Shown here: positions 28,801-41,685 of the stretch, piece after piece | Numbering within the stretch: position 1 is the stretch's first letter | Layout of the letters: each line of letters opens with the position of its first letter | Assembly (NCBI GenBank): GCA_963804045.1 | Contig: CAWDOR010000027.1 | Span: 62,001 to 126,000 of the forward strand | Direction of reading: 5' to 3' | DNA length: 64,000 nucleotides | Source of the DNA: Rhodoblastus sp963804045 | GTDB taxonomy: Bacteria; Pseudomonadota; Alphaproteobacteria; Rhizobiales; Beijerinckiaceae | Program-made: the position numbers and the translations under genes | Notes under the pieces: generated by a model | Databases searched by the model: none | The model's input: only the letters and a program-made list of their open reading frames with translations | What the model was told of the DNA's origin: nothing

Positions 28801-29295
28801 AAGGAGGGCCGCGAGCGGCTGCTCGCCGCTTTCGACAAGGTCGACGCCCATTTCCGCGAGCTGTTCACCGTGTTGTTCGGCGGCGGCGCGGCGGAATTGC
28901 AACTGGTGGAATCCGACGATCCGCTGGAGGCCGGGCTGGAAATCATGGCCAGGCCGCCGGGGAAAAAGCCGGCGACCATGTCGCTGCTCTCGGGCGGCGA
29001 GCAGGCGCTGACCGCCATGTCCTTGATTTTCGCGGTATTCCTGACCAATCCCTCGCCGATTTGCGTGCTCGACGAAGTGGACGCGCCGCTCGACGACGCC
29101 AATGTCGAGCGCTTCTGCGACCTGCTCGAGGACATGCGCAAAAAGACCGACACACGCTTCATCGCCATCACCCACAACCCCATCACCATGGCGCGCATGG
29201 ACCGGCTGTTTGGCGTCACCCAGGCCGAACGCGGCGTCTCGCAACTGGTCTCGGTGGAACTGGAGCAGGCGGAACGGCTGCTCGAGGCGAGCTGA
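25842..29295 (+). CDS. smc: Chromosome segregation protein SMC, frameshifted
   Basis: An approximately 1150-residue condensin subunit. The N-terminal ATPase half begins MKFDKLRLTGFKSFVEPTEF with Walker A VVGPNGCGKSNLVEALRW. Two Ala/Glu/Arg-rich coiled coils flank a hinge (about 27340-27720). The C-terminal half has the signature SLLSGGEQALTAMSLIFAVF and Walker B PICVLDEVDAPLDD. The frame breaks at 27231-27240: removing one base joins AEAL-AAEE to LLALARDQESFL and restores one protein. As smc is normally important for growth, a read error is likely. Convergent with gltD, with a shared terminator. Confidence 0.9.
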
Positions 29296-29390
29296 CGCGC
29301 GAAGGGCAAAGCCCCGTTCTCAAGCCGCCTTAAAAGACTTTCCTGACGACATTGAAGCGTTTCGCGCCCCTCACGCGCGGCGGCCACGCA

Positions 29391-29422
29391 AAAAGGGCCG
29401 GAGAAAACTCTCCGGCCCTTTT
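29391..29422. terminator. Bidirectional terminator between smc and gltD
   Basis: A perfect 14-bp inverted repeat (AAAAGGGCCGGAGA / TCTCCGGCCCTTTT, loop AAAC). The A-run and T-run ends give a T-tract on both strands, so it serves both convergent genes; the gltD stop lies 22 bases away. Confidence 0.9.
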
Positions 29423-29443
29423 CGGCGCAGGCGTCGCAAAAGC

Positions 29444-30859
29444 TCAGCGCGGCAGGTCGCTGGCGCCGGTTAAAAACAGATCGACGGCCCGCGCCGCCTG
29501 GCGGCCCTCGCGGATCGCCCAGACCACCAGCGATTGGCCCCGGCGCATGTCGCCGGCGGCGAAAATCTTTTCCACGCTGGTCTTGTAGCCCTCGGTGTCC
29601 GCCGCGACATTGCCGCGCGCGTCCAGGGCGACGCCGAGCTGTTGCAGCAGCCCTTCCGGAACCGGGGAGACAAAGCCCATGGCCAGCAGCGCCAGATCGG
29701 CGCGCAGTTCGAATTCGCTGCCGGGAATTTCCTGGAATTTGGCGTCGACGCGGGCGCATTTCAGCGCCTTGAGCGCGCCGTTCTCGCCCAGAAATTCTTT
29801 CGTCACCACGCCGAAATCGCGGTCGGCGCCTTCCATATGCGAGGAGGAGGTGCGCAGTTTCAGCGGCCAGTTGGGCCAGCTCACCAGCTTCTCTTCCTTT
29901 TCCGGCGGCTTGGGCATGATTTCCAGCTGAATCACCGAAAGCGCGCCCTGGCGGATCGAGGTGCCGATGCAGTCGGAGCCGGTGTCGCCGCCGCCGATCA
30001 CCACCACATGCTTGCCGGCCGCCAGAATCGGCTCGTCCTCGACGGCTTCGCGCGAGACGCGGCGGTTTTGCTGCGGCAGAAACTCCATGGCGAAATGCAC
30101 GCCGTGGAGATCGCGGCCGGGAATGGCGAGATCGCGCGGCTTTTCCGAACCGCCGGTGAGGATCACCGCGTCATGGCCGTCGGCTATGTCTTTCGCGGCG
30201 ACGGTGACGCCGACATGGGCGCCATAGTGGAAAGTGACGCCCTCGGCTTCGAGCTGGGCGACGCGGCGGTCGATCAGGCCCTTTTCCAGCTTGAAATCGG
30301 GAATGCCATAGCGCAGTAACCCGCCAGCCTTGGCGAATTTCTCGAAGACATGGACCTCATGGCCGGCGCGGGCGAGCTGCTGCGCCGCCGCCAGACCGGC
30401 GGGGCCGGCGCCGACGATCGCCACCTTCTTGCCGGTTTTTTGCGTCGCCGGCTCCGGGCGGACGAAACCCGCTTCCCAGGCGCGATCGACAATGGCGCAT
30501 TCCACGGTCTTGATGGTGACCGGGATATCCTCGAGATTCAAGGTGCAGGAGGCTTCGCAGGGCGCGGGGCAGACCCGCCCGGTGAATTCCGGGAAATTAT
30601 TGGTGGAGTGCAGATTGCGCGCCGCCTCTTCCCAATCGCCGCGATAGACCAGATCGTTCCAGTCGGGGATCTGATTGTTCACCGGACAGCCGTTGTGGCA
30701 GAAGGGAATGCCGCAATTCATGCAGCGCGACGCCTGGTCGCGGGTCGCCTCTTCGGACAGCGGAATGACGAATTCCGAATAATGGCGGATGCGGTCGGCC
30801 GCCGGCTTGTAGCCGCGGTCCTGGCGGTCGATTTCGAGAAAACCGGTCACTTTTCCCAT
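29444..30859 (-). CDS. gltD: Glutamate synthase (NADPH) small subunit
   Basis: A 471-residue FAD/NADPH-binding, Fe-S subunit of GOGAT. N-terminal cysteines lie in ASRCMNCGIPFCHNGCPVNN and GRVCPAPCEASCTLN. The FAD-binding GxGxxG is KVAIVGAGPAGLAAAQQLAR and the NADPH site is VVIGGGDTGSDCIGTSIR. It passes electrons from NADPH to the large subunit, which makes glutamate from glutamine and 2-oxoglutarate. It begins one base after the gltB stop, so the two are cotranscribed. Confidence 0.95.
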   Translation of the reverse strand: MGKVTGFLEIDRQDRGYKPAADRIRHYSEFVIPLSEEATRDQASRCMNCGIPFCHNGCPVNNQIPDWNDLVYRGDWEEAARNLHSTNNFPEFTGRVCPAPCEASCTLNLEDIPVTIKTVECAIVDRAWEAGFVRPEPATQKTGKKVAIVGAGPAGLAAAQQLARAGHEVHVFEKFAKAGGLLRYGIPDFKLEKGLIDRRVAQLEAEGVTFHYGAHVGVTVAAKDIADGHDAVILTGGSEKPRDLAIPGRDLHGVHFAMEFLPQQNRRVSREAVEDEPILAAGKHVVVIGGGDTGSDCIGTSIRQGALSVIQLEIMPKPPEKEEKLVSWPNWPLKLRTSSSHMEGADRDFGVVTKEFLGENGALKALKCARVDAKFQEIPGSEFELRADLALLAMGFVSPVPEGLLQQLGVALDARGNVAADTEGYKTSVEKIFAAGDMRRGQSLVVWAIREGRQAARAVDLFLTGASDLPR

Positions 30860-30860
30860 G

Positions 30861-35519
<4,659 letters not shown>

Positions 35520-36097
35520 TGCTGCGTCCTTCGAGGCGTCGGCTGAAGCGGTGGCGCGTTTCGCCGCAATTTCCCCATCATGCCGGGCGATATTGCGCGA
35601 AAGTTCCAACCGATCCTGCCTGTTCATGCCCGTTCATCCTGCCTGTTCTTTACGATTGGACCTTAGCCAAGGGCCAATCGTAGGGGTCCGCCGGCGCCGA
35701 TCCTGGTCTCGGGCGTCCAGATGACGCGCGCGCATGCCAAAATGTTCCTGCGGGGGTTCCAAATGGTCAGCAAGGCTGTCCTATTTAGCGGCGCGCGAAC
35801 ATGCCAGAATTGCGCCCCCCGCACAAGACGTCAACAGGCGCGCGAGCCAAGATTTGTCGAGAAACTTCGCAGGAAAAGCTCATGCTTAATTTATGGGCAT
35901 GCGTTCGGTGGCGGCGCCGGCTGGCTTTCCTCCGGTCTGCTCCGCGCGGGCGCAATTTCCAGGCGAAGCGGGCGCCTTTTTTTGGGCAGCGCACGCAGGC
36001 AAGCCTGGCGGCAGGAAATCGCTTTAGCCTGCGGGGCGAATCGCGCAATCCTGCATAAACCACCCCGCGCAATCCGGGCGCCTTCGGAGGGAGATTC
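35520..36097. other. Intergenic region upstream of gltB, no supported gene
   Basis: About 580 bases between divergent genes. Open frames on both strands up to about 128 codons exist, but none has a recognisable motif plus a ribosome binding site. The promoter and regulatory sites of gltB should be here; no TGGC-N8-TTGC element or clear palindrome was seen. GGAGGGAGATTC near 36090 belongs to the next gene. Confidence 0.4.
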
Positions 36098-36697
36098 ATG
36101 TCGCTGAACAGGTTCGCCGCGCTGTCACTGGCGCTGTTCGCCGGCGCCTTGGCGGGATCGCCGGCGGGCGCCGAGGATATTTTTCAATCGCTGTTTGGCG
36201 GCGCCAAGCCGCAATTCTTCTGGAGCAAGCCGGAGCCGGCGCCCGAGCCCAAGGCCATTTCCAACGCCCAGGTGCGCGAGGTGCTGCGCCGCGAGGGCGC
36301 GCGTCTGATCGGCGCGCCGCGCCGCCGCGGCGACGAGATTGTCGCGCGCGGCAAGGACGCCTCCGGCGCCGAGCGCAAATTCACGCTGGACGCCGAGACC
36401 GGCGAAGTCCTGCAAATCGCCGCGCTGGCGCCGGCGCCGGAACATGCGCGGCCGAAAATCGAAGAGAGCGTCGCGCCCGGCGAGCCGCTGGGCGGCCCGG
36501 TTCATCCCGGCGACGGCCTGGAGCCCGTTGCGCCGCCCGCCGCGCCCGCGGCCAAAGCCGCGCCGGCCAAGGCCGCCGCCGTCCCGGCCGAACCGGCGCC
36601 GGAAGGCGACAAGCCCGCCGATCCCGACGCGGCCCTGAGCCCGATCAAGCCATTGCGCGGCGCGGGCGCGCCCAAGGTGGAAAAATTGCCGCAATAG
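36098..36697 (+). CDS. Secreted Ala/Pro-rich protein with PepSY-like core
   Basis: A 199-residue exported protein with signal peptide MSLNRFAALSLALFAGALAG (cleavage near PAGAE). The core AISNAQVREVLRREGARLIG ... RKFTLDAETGEVLQIAAL looks like a PepSY-type domain (sensing or inhibitory fold). The last 90 residues are an Ala/Pro/Lys-rich low-complexity linker. Function unknown. CGGAGGGAG precedes the ATG. Confidence 0.7.
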   Translation: MSLNRFAALSLALFAGALAGSPAGAEDIFQSLFGGAKPQFFWSKPEPAPEPKAISNAQVREVLRREGARLIGAPRRRGDEIVARGKDASGAERKFTLDAETGEVLQIAALAPAPEHARPKIEESVAPGEPLGGPVHPGDGLEPVAPPAAPAAKAAPAKAAAVPAEPAPEGDKPADPDAALSPIKPLRGAGAPKVEKLPQ

Positions 36698-36859
36698 AGG
36701 CGGCGAAACCTGCGAGCATCGCGACCCATGCCGCCGGCTCAGGCGCGGCCGAGGCCATAGAGCTGACATTCGCGTCAATTCCGGCGCCGCTTGCGCTTTT
36801 TCGTGCGTTTTTTGACGTTTCGTGTCATTTTTTCCGCAGGCGGAAAAAGACGGGCGGCA

Positions 36860-37732
36860 ATGTCGGACTATTACACCACCAGCGAGCTGGCTGCGCTTTT
36901 GCGGGTGAAGCAGCGCAAGATCTATGACATGGCGGCGCAGGGCGCCTTGCCCATGCGCAAAGTCACGGGCAAATTGCTGTTTCCGCGCGAGGAAATCTCG
37001 GCCTGGCTTGGCCGCAAGACGCCCGTCGCCGATGCGCCCGCGCGCGAAAAACCGGCGATCGCCGCCGGCGGCCACGATCCCCTGCTGGAGTGGGCGCTGC
37101 GCGAATCGCAGTCGGGCCTAGCCGGCTTTTTCGACGGCGCCCTCGACGGTCTTGCGCGCGCGGAACGCGGGGATTGCATCATGGCCGGCCTGCATATTCC
37201 CGATGGCGCCGGCTGGAACGCCGGCCCGGTCGCGGAACAATTCGCGGAAAAACCCTGGGTGCTCATCGAATGGGCGAAACGGCGGCGCGGGCTGATCTTT
37301 CGCCCCGGCCTGGCGAAAAAGCCGGACAACCTGCGCGGCGCGCGGGGCCTGCGCTTTCAGGCGCGCCAGGCCGCAGCCGGCAGCGAACTGGTGCTGGAGC
37401 GGCTGCTGGCGGCGGAAAAAATGACCCGCGCCGACCTGCATCTGGTCGAGACCGTCGAACGCTCCGAAACCGATTTGGCGCTGGCGCTGGCCGACGGCAA
37501 GGCCGATCTCGGCCTCGGGCTCGAGGCGGCGGCGCGGCAGTACAAGCTGGAGTTCCAGCCGCTGATCGAGGAGCGCTTCGACCTGCTGGTCTGGCGCAAG
37601 GCCTTTTTCGACCCGCCCTTCCAGAAGCTGCTGGCGCTGGCGCGTTCCGAGGCCTTCGCGGCCAAGGCCAAGGCGCTGGGCGGCTATGACGTCGCCAATT
37701 TCGGCGCCGTCCACTGGAACGGCGCCGCTTGA
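36860..37732 (+). CDS. HTH (MerR/excisionase-type) regulator with periplasmic-binding-protein-like domain
   Basis: A 290-residue fusion. Residues about 3-55 form a helix-turn-helix (SDYYTTSELAALLRVKQRKI ... FPREEISAWLGRK). Residues about 75-285 form a PBP_like effector domain related to molybdate-binding proteins, with YKLEFQPLIEERFDLLVWRK and a late FFDPPFQKLL. Such proteins commonly regulate molybdate or formate-dehydrogenase genes. It faces a Mop gene end to end, three bases apart, and lies upstream of the first nif operon, so a role in molybdate supply for FeMo-co is plausible but unproven. The start at MSDYY is preceded by GGGCGGC. Confidence 0.8.
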   Translation: MSDYYTTSELAALLRVKQRKIYDMAAQGALPMRKVTGKLLFPREEISAWLGRKTPVADAPAREKPAIAAGGHDPLLEWALRESQSGLAGFFDGALDGLARAERGDCIMAGLHIPDGAGWNAGPVAEQFAEKPWVLIEWAKRRRGLIFRPGLAKKPDNLRGARGLRFQARQAAAGSELVLERLLAAEKMTRADLHLVETVERSETDLALALADGKADLGLGLEAAARQYKLEFQPLIEERFDLLVWRKAFFDPPFQKLLALARSEAFAAKAKALGGYDVANFGAVHWNGAA

Positions 37733-37735
37733 ATT

Positions 37736-37945
37736 TTACTTGCCGATCAGAATCATCACGTCAGAGGATTTGATCACGGCGCTGGCGTCGTCGCCGACCT
37801 TGAGGCCGAGTTCGTCCACGGCCTCATTGGTGATCGCGGCGGTCACGATCAGGCCCTTGACGTCGAGCTGGACATGCGAGGTGGTCGAGCCCTTCTTGAT
37901 GTCGACGATCTTGCCGGCGAAGACGTTGCGCGCGGAAATTTTCAT
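37736..37945 (-). CDS. mop: Molybdopterin-binding (Mop/TOBE) protein
   Basis: A 69-residue single TOBE-domain protein, MKISARNVFAGKIVDIKKGS onward, with VTAAITNEAVDELGLKVGDD and SSDVMILIG. Mop proteins oligomerise to bind and store molybdate in the cytosol. GAGAGGG precedes the ATG. It is divergent from the NifA-type promoter of iscA-nifS-nifV across 160 bases and convergent with the HTH/PBP regulator, consistent with molybdate homeostasis for nitrogenase. Confidence 0.9.
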   Translation of the reverse strand: MKISARNVFAGKIVDIKKGSTTSHVQLDVKGLIVTAAITNEAVDELGLKVGDDASAVIKSSDVMILIGK

Positions 37946-38037
37946 GATACGGCCCTCTCTCGCCGCGTCCGAGGCGCGGCCCTGATTGCCGGTCAGCTCT
38001 AGGCTTTTGGCGCCGCCCGCGCAATGAGGGAAATCAC

Positions 38038-38053
38038 TGTCGGAAAGCCGACA
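38038..38053. promoter_or_regulatory. NifA upstream activating sequence (TGT-N10-ACA)
   Basis: TGTCGGAAAGCCGACA matches the NifA UAS and is a perfect 6-bp inverted repeat with a 4-base spacer. It lies only eight bases from the -24 element; NifA sites normally lie about 60-150 bases upstream, so the spacing is odd. The same TGTCGG-N4-CCGACA palindrome recurs before another nif operon at 56174. Confidence 0.75.
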
Positions 38054-38061
38054 AAAACCGC

Positions 38062-38077
38062 TGGCGCCGTCCTTGCT
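38062..38077 (+). promoter_or_regulatory. Sigma-54 promoter of iscA-nifS-nifV
   Basis: TGGCGC-N5-TTGCT with the invariant GG and GC separated by ten bases, a close match to the RpoN -24/-12 consensus. The start codon of iscA lies 29 bases further on, leaving a short leader. Confidence 0.8.
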
Positions 38078-38105
38078 CCGTTTGGCGCACATGCGGAGTC
38101 CCATC

Positions 38106-38426
38106 ATGATCGAACTGACGCCCAGCGCCGTTTCCGCCGCCAGGACCATTGTCGAAACAGCGCCCTCGCCCGCGCAAGGCCTGCGCATCATGGTCGAGGC
38201 CGGGGGCTGCTCGGGCTTCATGTACAAGATGGAGCTGGCGCCGGAACAGCGCGACGGCGACGCCGTGATCGAGGCCGATGGCGTGAAGATTTTCATTGAC
38301 GATCTGTCGCAGCCCATGGTCGCCGGCATGGTCATCGATTACGCCAATTCCTTCGAAAAATCGGGCTTCATCTTCCAGAATCCCAACGCCACGGCCTCTT
38401 GCGGCTGCGGCAAAAGCTTCGCGTGA
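38106..38426 (+). CDS. iscA: Iron-sulfur cluster assembly A-type carrier (IscA/NifIscA)
   Basis: A 106-residue A-type Fe-S carrier: MIELTPSAVSAARTIVETAP, with the conserved cysteines in VEAGGCSGFMYKMEL and SCGCGKSFA. It would receive or deliver Fe-S clusters for nitrogenase maturation. It is the first gene after the NifA/sigma-54 promoter and its stop overlaps a GTG that could start nifS. The downstream ATG at MIELT was preferred over an earlier Met. Confidence 0.88.
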   Translation: MIELTPSAVSAARTIVETAPSPAQGLRIMVEAGGCSGFMYKMELAPEQRDGDAVIEADGVKIFIDDLSQPMVAGMVIDYANSFEKSGFIFQNPNATASCGCGKSFA

Positions 38427-38434
38427 GCGCAGCC

Positions 38435-39613
38435 ATGGCGCCCGCCTATCTCGACAATAACGCCACCACCCGCGTCCTGCCCGAAGTGGTCGCGGCCATG
38501 CTGCCGTTTTTCACGCAAGATTTCGGCAACGCCTCCTCGACCCATGATTATGGCGTCGCGGTGGCCCCGGCGCTGAAAAGCGCGCGCCAGGCGGTGCAGG
38601 CGCTGATCGGCGCGCAATTCGACCATGAGGTGATTTTTACCTCCGGCGGCACGGAATCCAACGCCACGGCGATCCTTTCGGCGCTGGCGACGCAAGCTGG
38701 CCGAGACGAGATCGTCACCAGCGCCGTCGAACATCCGGCGGTCCTGAACCTGTGCCAGCATCTCGAAAACACCGGCCGCGCCAAAATCCATTACATCCCG
38801 GTCAACGAGTCCGGCGATCTCGACCTCGACGCCTACCAGGCGGCGCTGTCGGAGCGCGTGGCGCTGGTGTCGGTCATGTGGGCCAATAATGAGACCGGCA
38901 AGGTTTTTCCGGTCGCCGCGCTGGCGACCCAGGCCAAGGCGGTCGGCGCCTTGTTCCATTGCGACGCGGTGCAGGCCGCGGGCAAGCTGGCGCTCGATGT
39001 CAAGGATAGCGACGTCGACATGCTCTCGCTGTCCGGGCACAAGCTGCATGGCCCCAAGGGCATTGGCGCGCTTTATGTGAAAAAGGGCGTGAGATTTTCC
39101 GCCCTGTTTCGCGGCGGCAAGCAGGAGCGCGGCCGCCGCGCCGGCACCGAAAACACGCCAGGGATTGTCGGCCTCGGCGCCGCCGCCGCCATGGCGCTGG
39201 CCACGCGCGACGCCGACGCCGCCCGCATGGAAAACCTGCGCGACCGACTGGAAAAAGGCCTGCTCGCCGAAATAGCCCATGCCCGCGTCAACGGTTCGGG
39301 GGCGCGGCTGCCCAATACGCTCAACATCGCCTTTGGCTATGCCGACAGCGAGGCGCTGTTGCACAAGCTCGACCGCGCCGGCGTCGCCGCCTCCTCGGGT
39401 TCGGCCTGCGCCTCGGGAACCATGGAGCCCAGCCATGTGCTGCGCGCCCTGCGCGTGCCGCCGCTCTATCTGCAAGGCGCGCTGCGCTTCTCGCTGTCGC
39501 GCGAAACCACCGAGGCCGAGATCGACATGGTGCTGCGCCATCTGCCGGGCATCGTCGCCGACGCCCGCGCGAAATCGCCGCTCTGGGCGGAAGTCCTCAA
39601 GAAAACCGCGTGA
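38435..39613 (+). CDS. nifS: Cysteine desulfurase NifS
   Basis: A 392-residue PLP enzyme releasing sulfur from cysteine for nitrogenase Fe-S clusters. N-terminal YLDNNATTRVLPEVVAAMLP, PLP lysine in LSLSGHKLHGPKGIGALYV, and catalytic Cys in the loop ASSGSACASGTMEPSHVL. The short catalytic loop and neighbours fit NifS rather than SufS. A GTG 12 bases upstream (38423), overlapping the iscA stop as GTGA, is an alternative start. nifV follows seven bases after the stop. Confidence 0.93.
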   Translation: MAPAYLDNNATTRVLPEVVAAMLPFFTQDFGNASSTHDYGVAVAPALKSARQAVQALIGAQFDHEVIFTSGGTESNATAILSALATQAGRDEIVTSAVEHPAVLNLCQHLENTGRAKIHYIPVNESGDLDLDAYQAALSERVALVSVMWANNETGKVFPVAALATQAKAVGALFHCDAVQAAGKLALDVKDSDVDMLSLSGHKLHGPKGIGALYVKKGVRFSALFRGGKQERGRRAGTENTPGIVGLGAAAAMALATRDADAARMENLRDRLEKGLLAEIAHARVNGSGARLPNTLNIAFGYADSEALLHKLDRAGVAASSGSACASGTMEPSHVLRALRVPPLYLQGALRFSLSRETTEAEIDMVLRHLPGIVADARAKSPLWAEVLKKTA

Positions 39614-39620
39614 GGCCTCG

Positions 39621-40784
39621 ATGATCGAAACAGGCTCGCTCAAAATCCAGATCAACGACACCACGCTGCGCGACGGCGAACAGGCGCCCGGCGTGGTGTT
39701 CACCGTCGCGGAAAAATGCGCCATAGCCCGCGAATTGGCCGTAGCCGGGGTCGATGAGATCGAGGCGGGCACGCCGGCCATGGGCGACGAGGAAGTCGAA
39801 GCCATCGCCGCCATTGTCGGCGAGAGCTTAAAACCGCGCGTCACCGCCTGGTGCCGGCTCAACGAGGCCGATGTCGACGCCGCGCTGCGCGCCGGCGTCA
39901 AATATGTCAATATTTCCGCGCCCATGTCGCGGCTGCAAATGCGGGTCAAGCTCAAGGCCGAGCCGCAAGAGGTCGCCGCCCGCGTCACCCGCGTGATCTC
40001 CTATGCGCGCGAAAAAGGGCTGGAAGTAGCGCTGGGCGGCGAGGATTCCTCGCGCGCCGATCTGCGCGATATTGGCTTGATCGCCGGCGCGGCGGCCAAA
40101 CTGGGCGTATTCCGTTTCCGCTTCGCCGATACGCTGGGCCTGCTCGATCCCTTCTCCACTTACGAATATATCAAGCGGCTGCGCGACGAGATGGACCTGC
40201 CCGTGGAGTTTCACGGCCATAACGATCTGGGTCTGGCCACCGCCAATACGCTGGCGGCGATCCGCGCCGGCGCCAGCGCCGCCAGCGTCACCGTGCTCGG
40301 CCTGGGCGAGCGCGCCGGCAATGCGCCGCTGGAGGAGGTCTGCGTCGCCCTGGCGCGCACGGCGGAGGCGCGCACAACCGTCGATCCGACCCGGCTGATG
40401 AATCTCTGCCAGCTCGTCGCCCATGCGGCGCGCGAAAACATCGCCCGCGCAAAACCGATTGTCGGCGCCGATATTTTCACCCATGAATCCGGCATCCATG
40501 TCGCGGGCCTGTTGAGCGATGTGCGCACCTATCAGGGCCTCGATCCGGCCATGCTCGGGCGGCGCCACAAGGTGGTGATCGGCAAGCATTCGGGCCTGGC
40601 CGCCGTGCGCTCGGTCTGCGCCGCCGCCGGCCTCGATCTCGACGGCCCCGCCGCCGCGGAAGTTCTGGCGCGGGTCAAGGCGCTGGCCAAATTCACCAAG
40701 AGCCTCGTGCCCGAGGGCCGCGTGCGGCAAATGGCGCGCGAGGCGCTTGTGCGCGAACAGGACGACACGAGGCTTCACCCATGA
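39621..40784 (+). CDS. nifV: Homocitrate synthase NifV
   Basis: A 387-residue enzyme condensing acetyl-CoA and 2-oxoglutarate to homocitrate, the organic ligand of FeMo-co. The DRE-TIM signature is INDTTLRDGEQAPGVVFTVA at the N-terminus. Metal-binding EFHGHNDLGLATANTLAAIR and GADIFTHESGIHVAGLLSD follow. Position after nifS in a NifA-controlled operon supports NifV over LeuA. The stop overlaps the next small gene by four bases. Confidence 0.93.
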   Translation: MIETGSLKIQINDTTLRDGEQAPGVVFTVAEKCAIARELAVAGVDEIEAGTPAMGDEEVEAIAAIVGESLKPRVTAWCRLNEADVDAALRAGVKYVNISAPMSRLQMRVKLKAEPQEVAARVTRVISYAREKGLEVALGGEDSSRADLRDIGLIAGAAAKLGVFRFRFADTLGLLDPFSTYEYIKRLRDEMDLPVEFHGHNDLGLATANTLAAIRAGASAASVTVLGLGERAGNAPLEEVCVALARTAEARTTVDPTRLMNLCQLVAHAARENIARAKPIVGADIFTHESGIHVAGLLSDVRTYQGLDPAMLGRRHKVVIGKHSGLAAVRSVCAAAGLDLDGPAAAEVLARVKALAKFTKSLVPEGRVRQMAREALVREQDDTRLHP

Positions 40785-41020
40785 CTTCAGGGTTTTTTCT
40801 CGACTGGAACGGCGAATTGCGCTCGACCGACGATCCCGGCGGCGGCTATGTCTGCGAGATCGATCTGCCCGTGCGCTATGTCGCGGTGAAGAACAAGAAG
40901 GGCGTCACCATTCACGAGGCGACGCTCTATCGCAACCAGGCCGATCTGGAAAAGGCGCGGATCTCGGCCGAACTTGTCCCCGGCTCCAAATCCTGGGGCA
41001 GCCCCGACGAGGGTTTTTGA
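40781..41020 (+). CDS. Small nif-operon protein of unknown function (79 aa)
   Basis: Its ATG overlaps the nifV stop (ATGA), so it is translationally coupled. Sequence features: DWNGELRSTDDPGGGYVCEI, VRYVAVKNKKGVTIHEATLY and SWGSPDEGF at the end. It is soluble, with alternating beta-strand-like segments and one cysteine. It is not NifT, which is encoded at 51909. No family was recognised; its place suggests a role in nitrogenase assembly or homocitrate use. Confidence 0.7.
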   Translation: MTSGFFLDWNGELRSTDDPGGGYVCEIDLPVRYVAVKNKKGVTIHEATLYRNQADLEKARISAELVPGSKSWGSPDEGF

Positions 41021-41044
41021 GGGAGGGTCCGCGGCTTGGTTCCC

Positions 41045-41275
41045 ATGACCATCACGGTTGACGACAGACCGAAATGCGTGGTCCGTCCCAATGACATGAA
41101 GCATTTGCAGCGTTTTCTGCGCAATGGCCGGGCCTGGCTGCTGGCCGAGGCGCCCGAGGGCGCGCTGACCTATCGCGAGGCCGACGCGGTCGAGCGCGCC
41201 ATCTGGCAGAATGCGCGCGGCCTGCATTGCGTCGCCGGCGGCGAGGACGAGGAGTTTTTCGGCACGCCCTTGTAA
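41045..41275 (+). CDS. Small nif-operon protein of unknown function (76 aa)
   Basis: Starts MTITVDDRPKCVVRPNDMKH and continues LQRFLRNGRAWLLAEAPEGA, ending GGEDEEFFGTPL. It has two cysteines and is probably cytosolic. GGGAGGG lies 15-20 bases upstream of the ATG; a TTG at 41036 is nearer to it and may be the real start. Last gene of the iscA-nifS-nifV operon, convergent with the globin gene five bases away. Not recognised. Confidence 0.65.
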   Translation: MTITVDDRPKCVVRPNDMKHLQRFLRNGRAWLLAEAPEGALTYREADAVERAIWQNARGLHCVAGGEDEEFFGTPL

Positions 41276-41279
41276 GCCG

Positions 41280-41684
41280 TTACTCGCTATTGCGCATCCA
41301 GTCGGCGAGCTTTTTCATGTTGCCGCGCAATTCGGCGCGGGCCTCGGCGTCGGCGACATGCTGTTCAAGCGCATGGTCCATGCAGGCCATCCAGGCGTCG
41401 CGCGCCGCATTGTCGATGGCGAAACCCATGTGGCGCTGGCGCAGGCGCGGATGGCCCTTTTCCGGCGAATAAAGCGCGGGGCCGCCGGTCCATTCGCTGA
41501 GGTAACGTTTTAGCACGCGCGTGACTTCGGAAAGATCGTGCGCGTGCATGGCGCGAATGGTCTTCGCCTGCGGCATGGAGTCCATTTGCGCGTAAAAGGT
41601 CTCGACCAGCCGGTCGATGGTCTCGGCGCCGCCGATGCGCTCGAACATGCTCTGCGTCGTGCTCTGGGTGTTGGCGTCCGTCAC
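41280..41684 (-). CDS. glbO: Truncated hemoglobin, group II (GlbO-like)
   Basis: A 134-residue 2/2 globin. Diagnostic features are the FERIGGAETIDRLVETFYAQ start and YLSEWTGGPALYSPEKGHPR followed by LRQRHMGFAI, with proximal His in RHMGF. It binds oxygen or NO. It starts at GTG (GGAAGA upstream), two bases after the stop of a 55-residue gene, and is the last gene of a minus-strand group with a Rieske protein. In a nif region it could scavenge oxygen or NO near nitrogenase; that is inference. Confidence 0.88.
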   Translation of the reverse strand: MTDANTQSTTQSMFERIGGAETIDRLVETFYAQMDSMPQAKTIRAMHAHDLSEVTRVLKRYLSEWTGGPALYSPEKGHPRLRQRHMGFAIDNAARDAWMACMDHALEQHVADAEARAELRGNMKKLADWMRNSE

Positions 41685-41685
41685 A

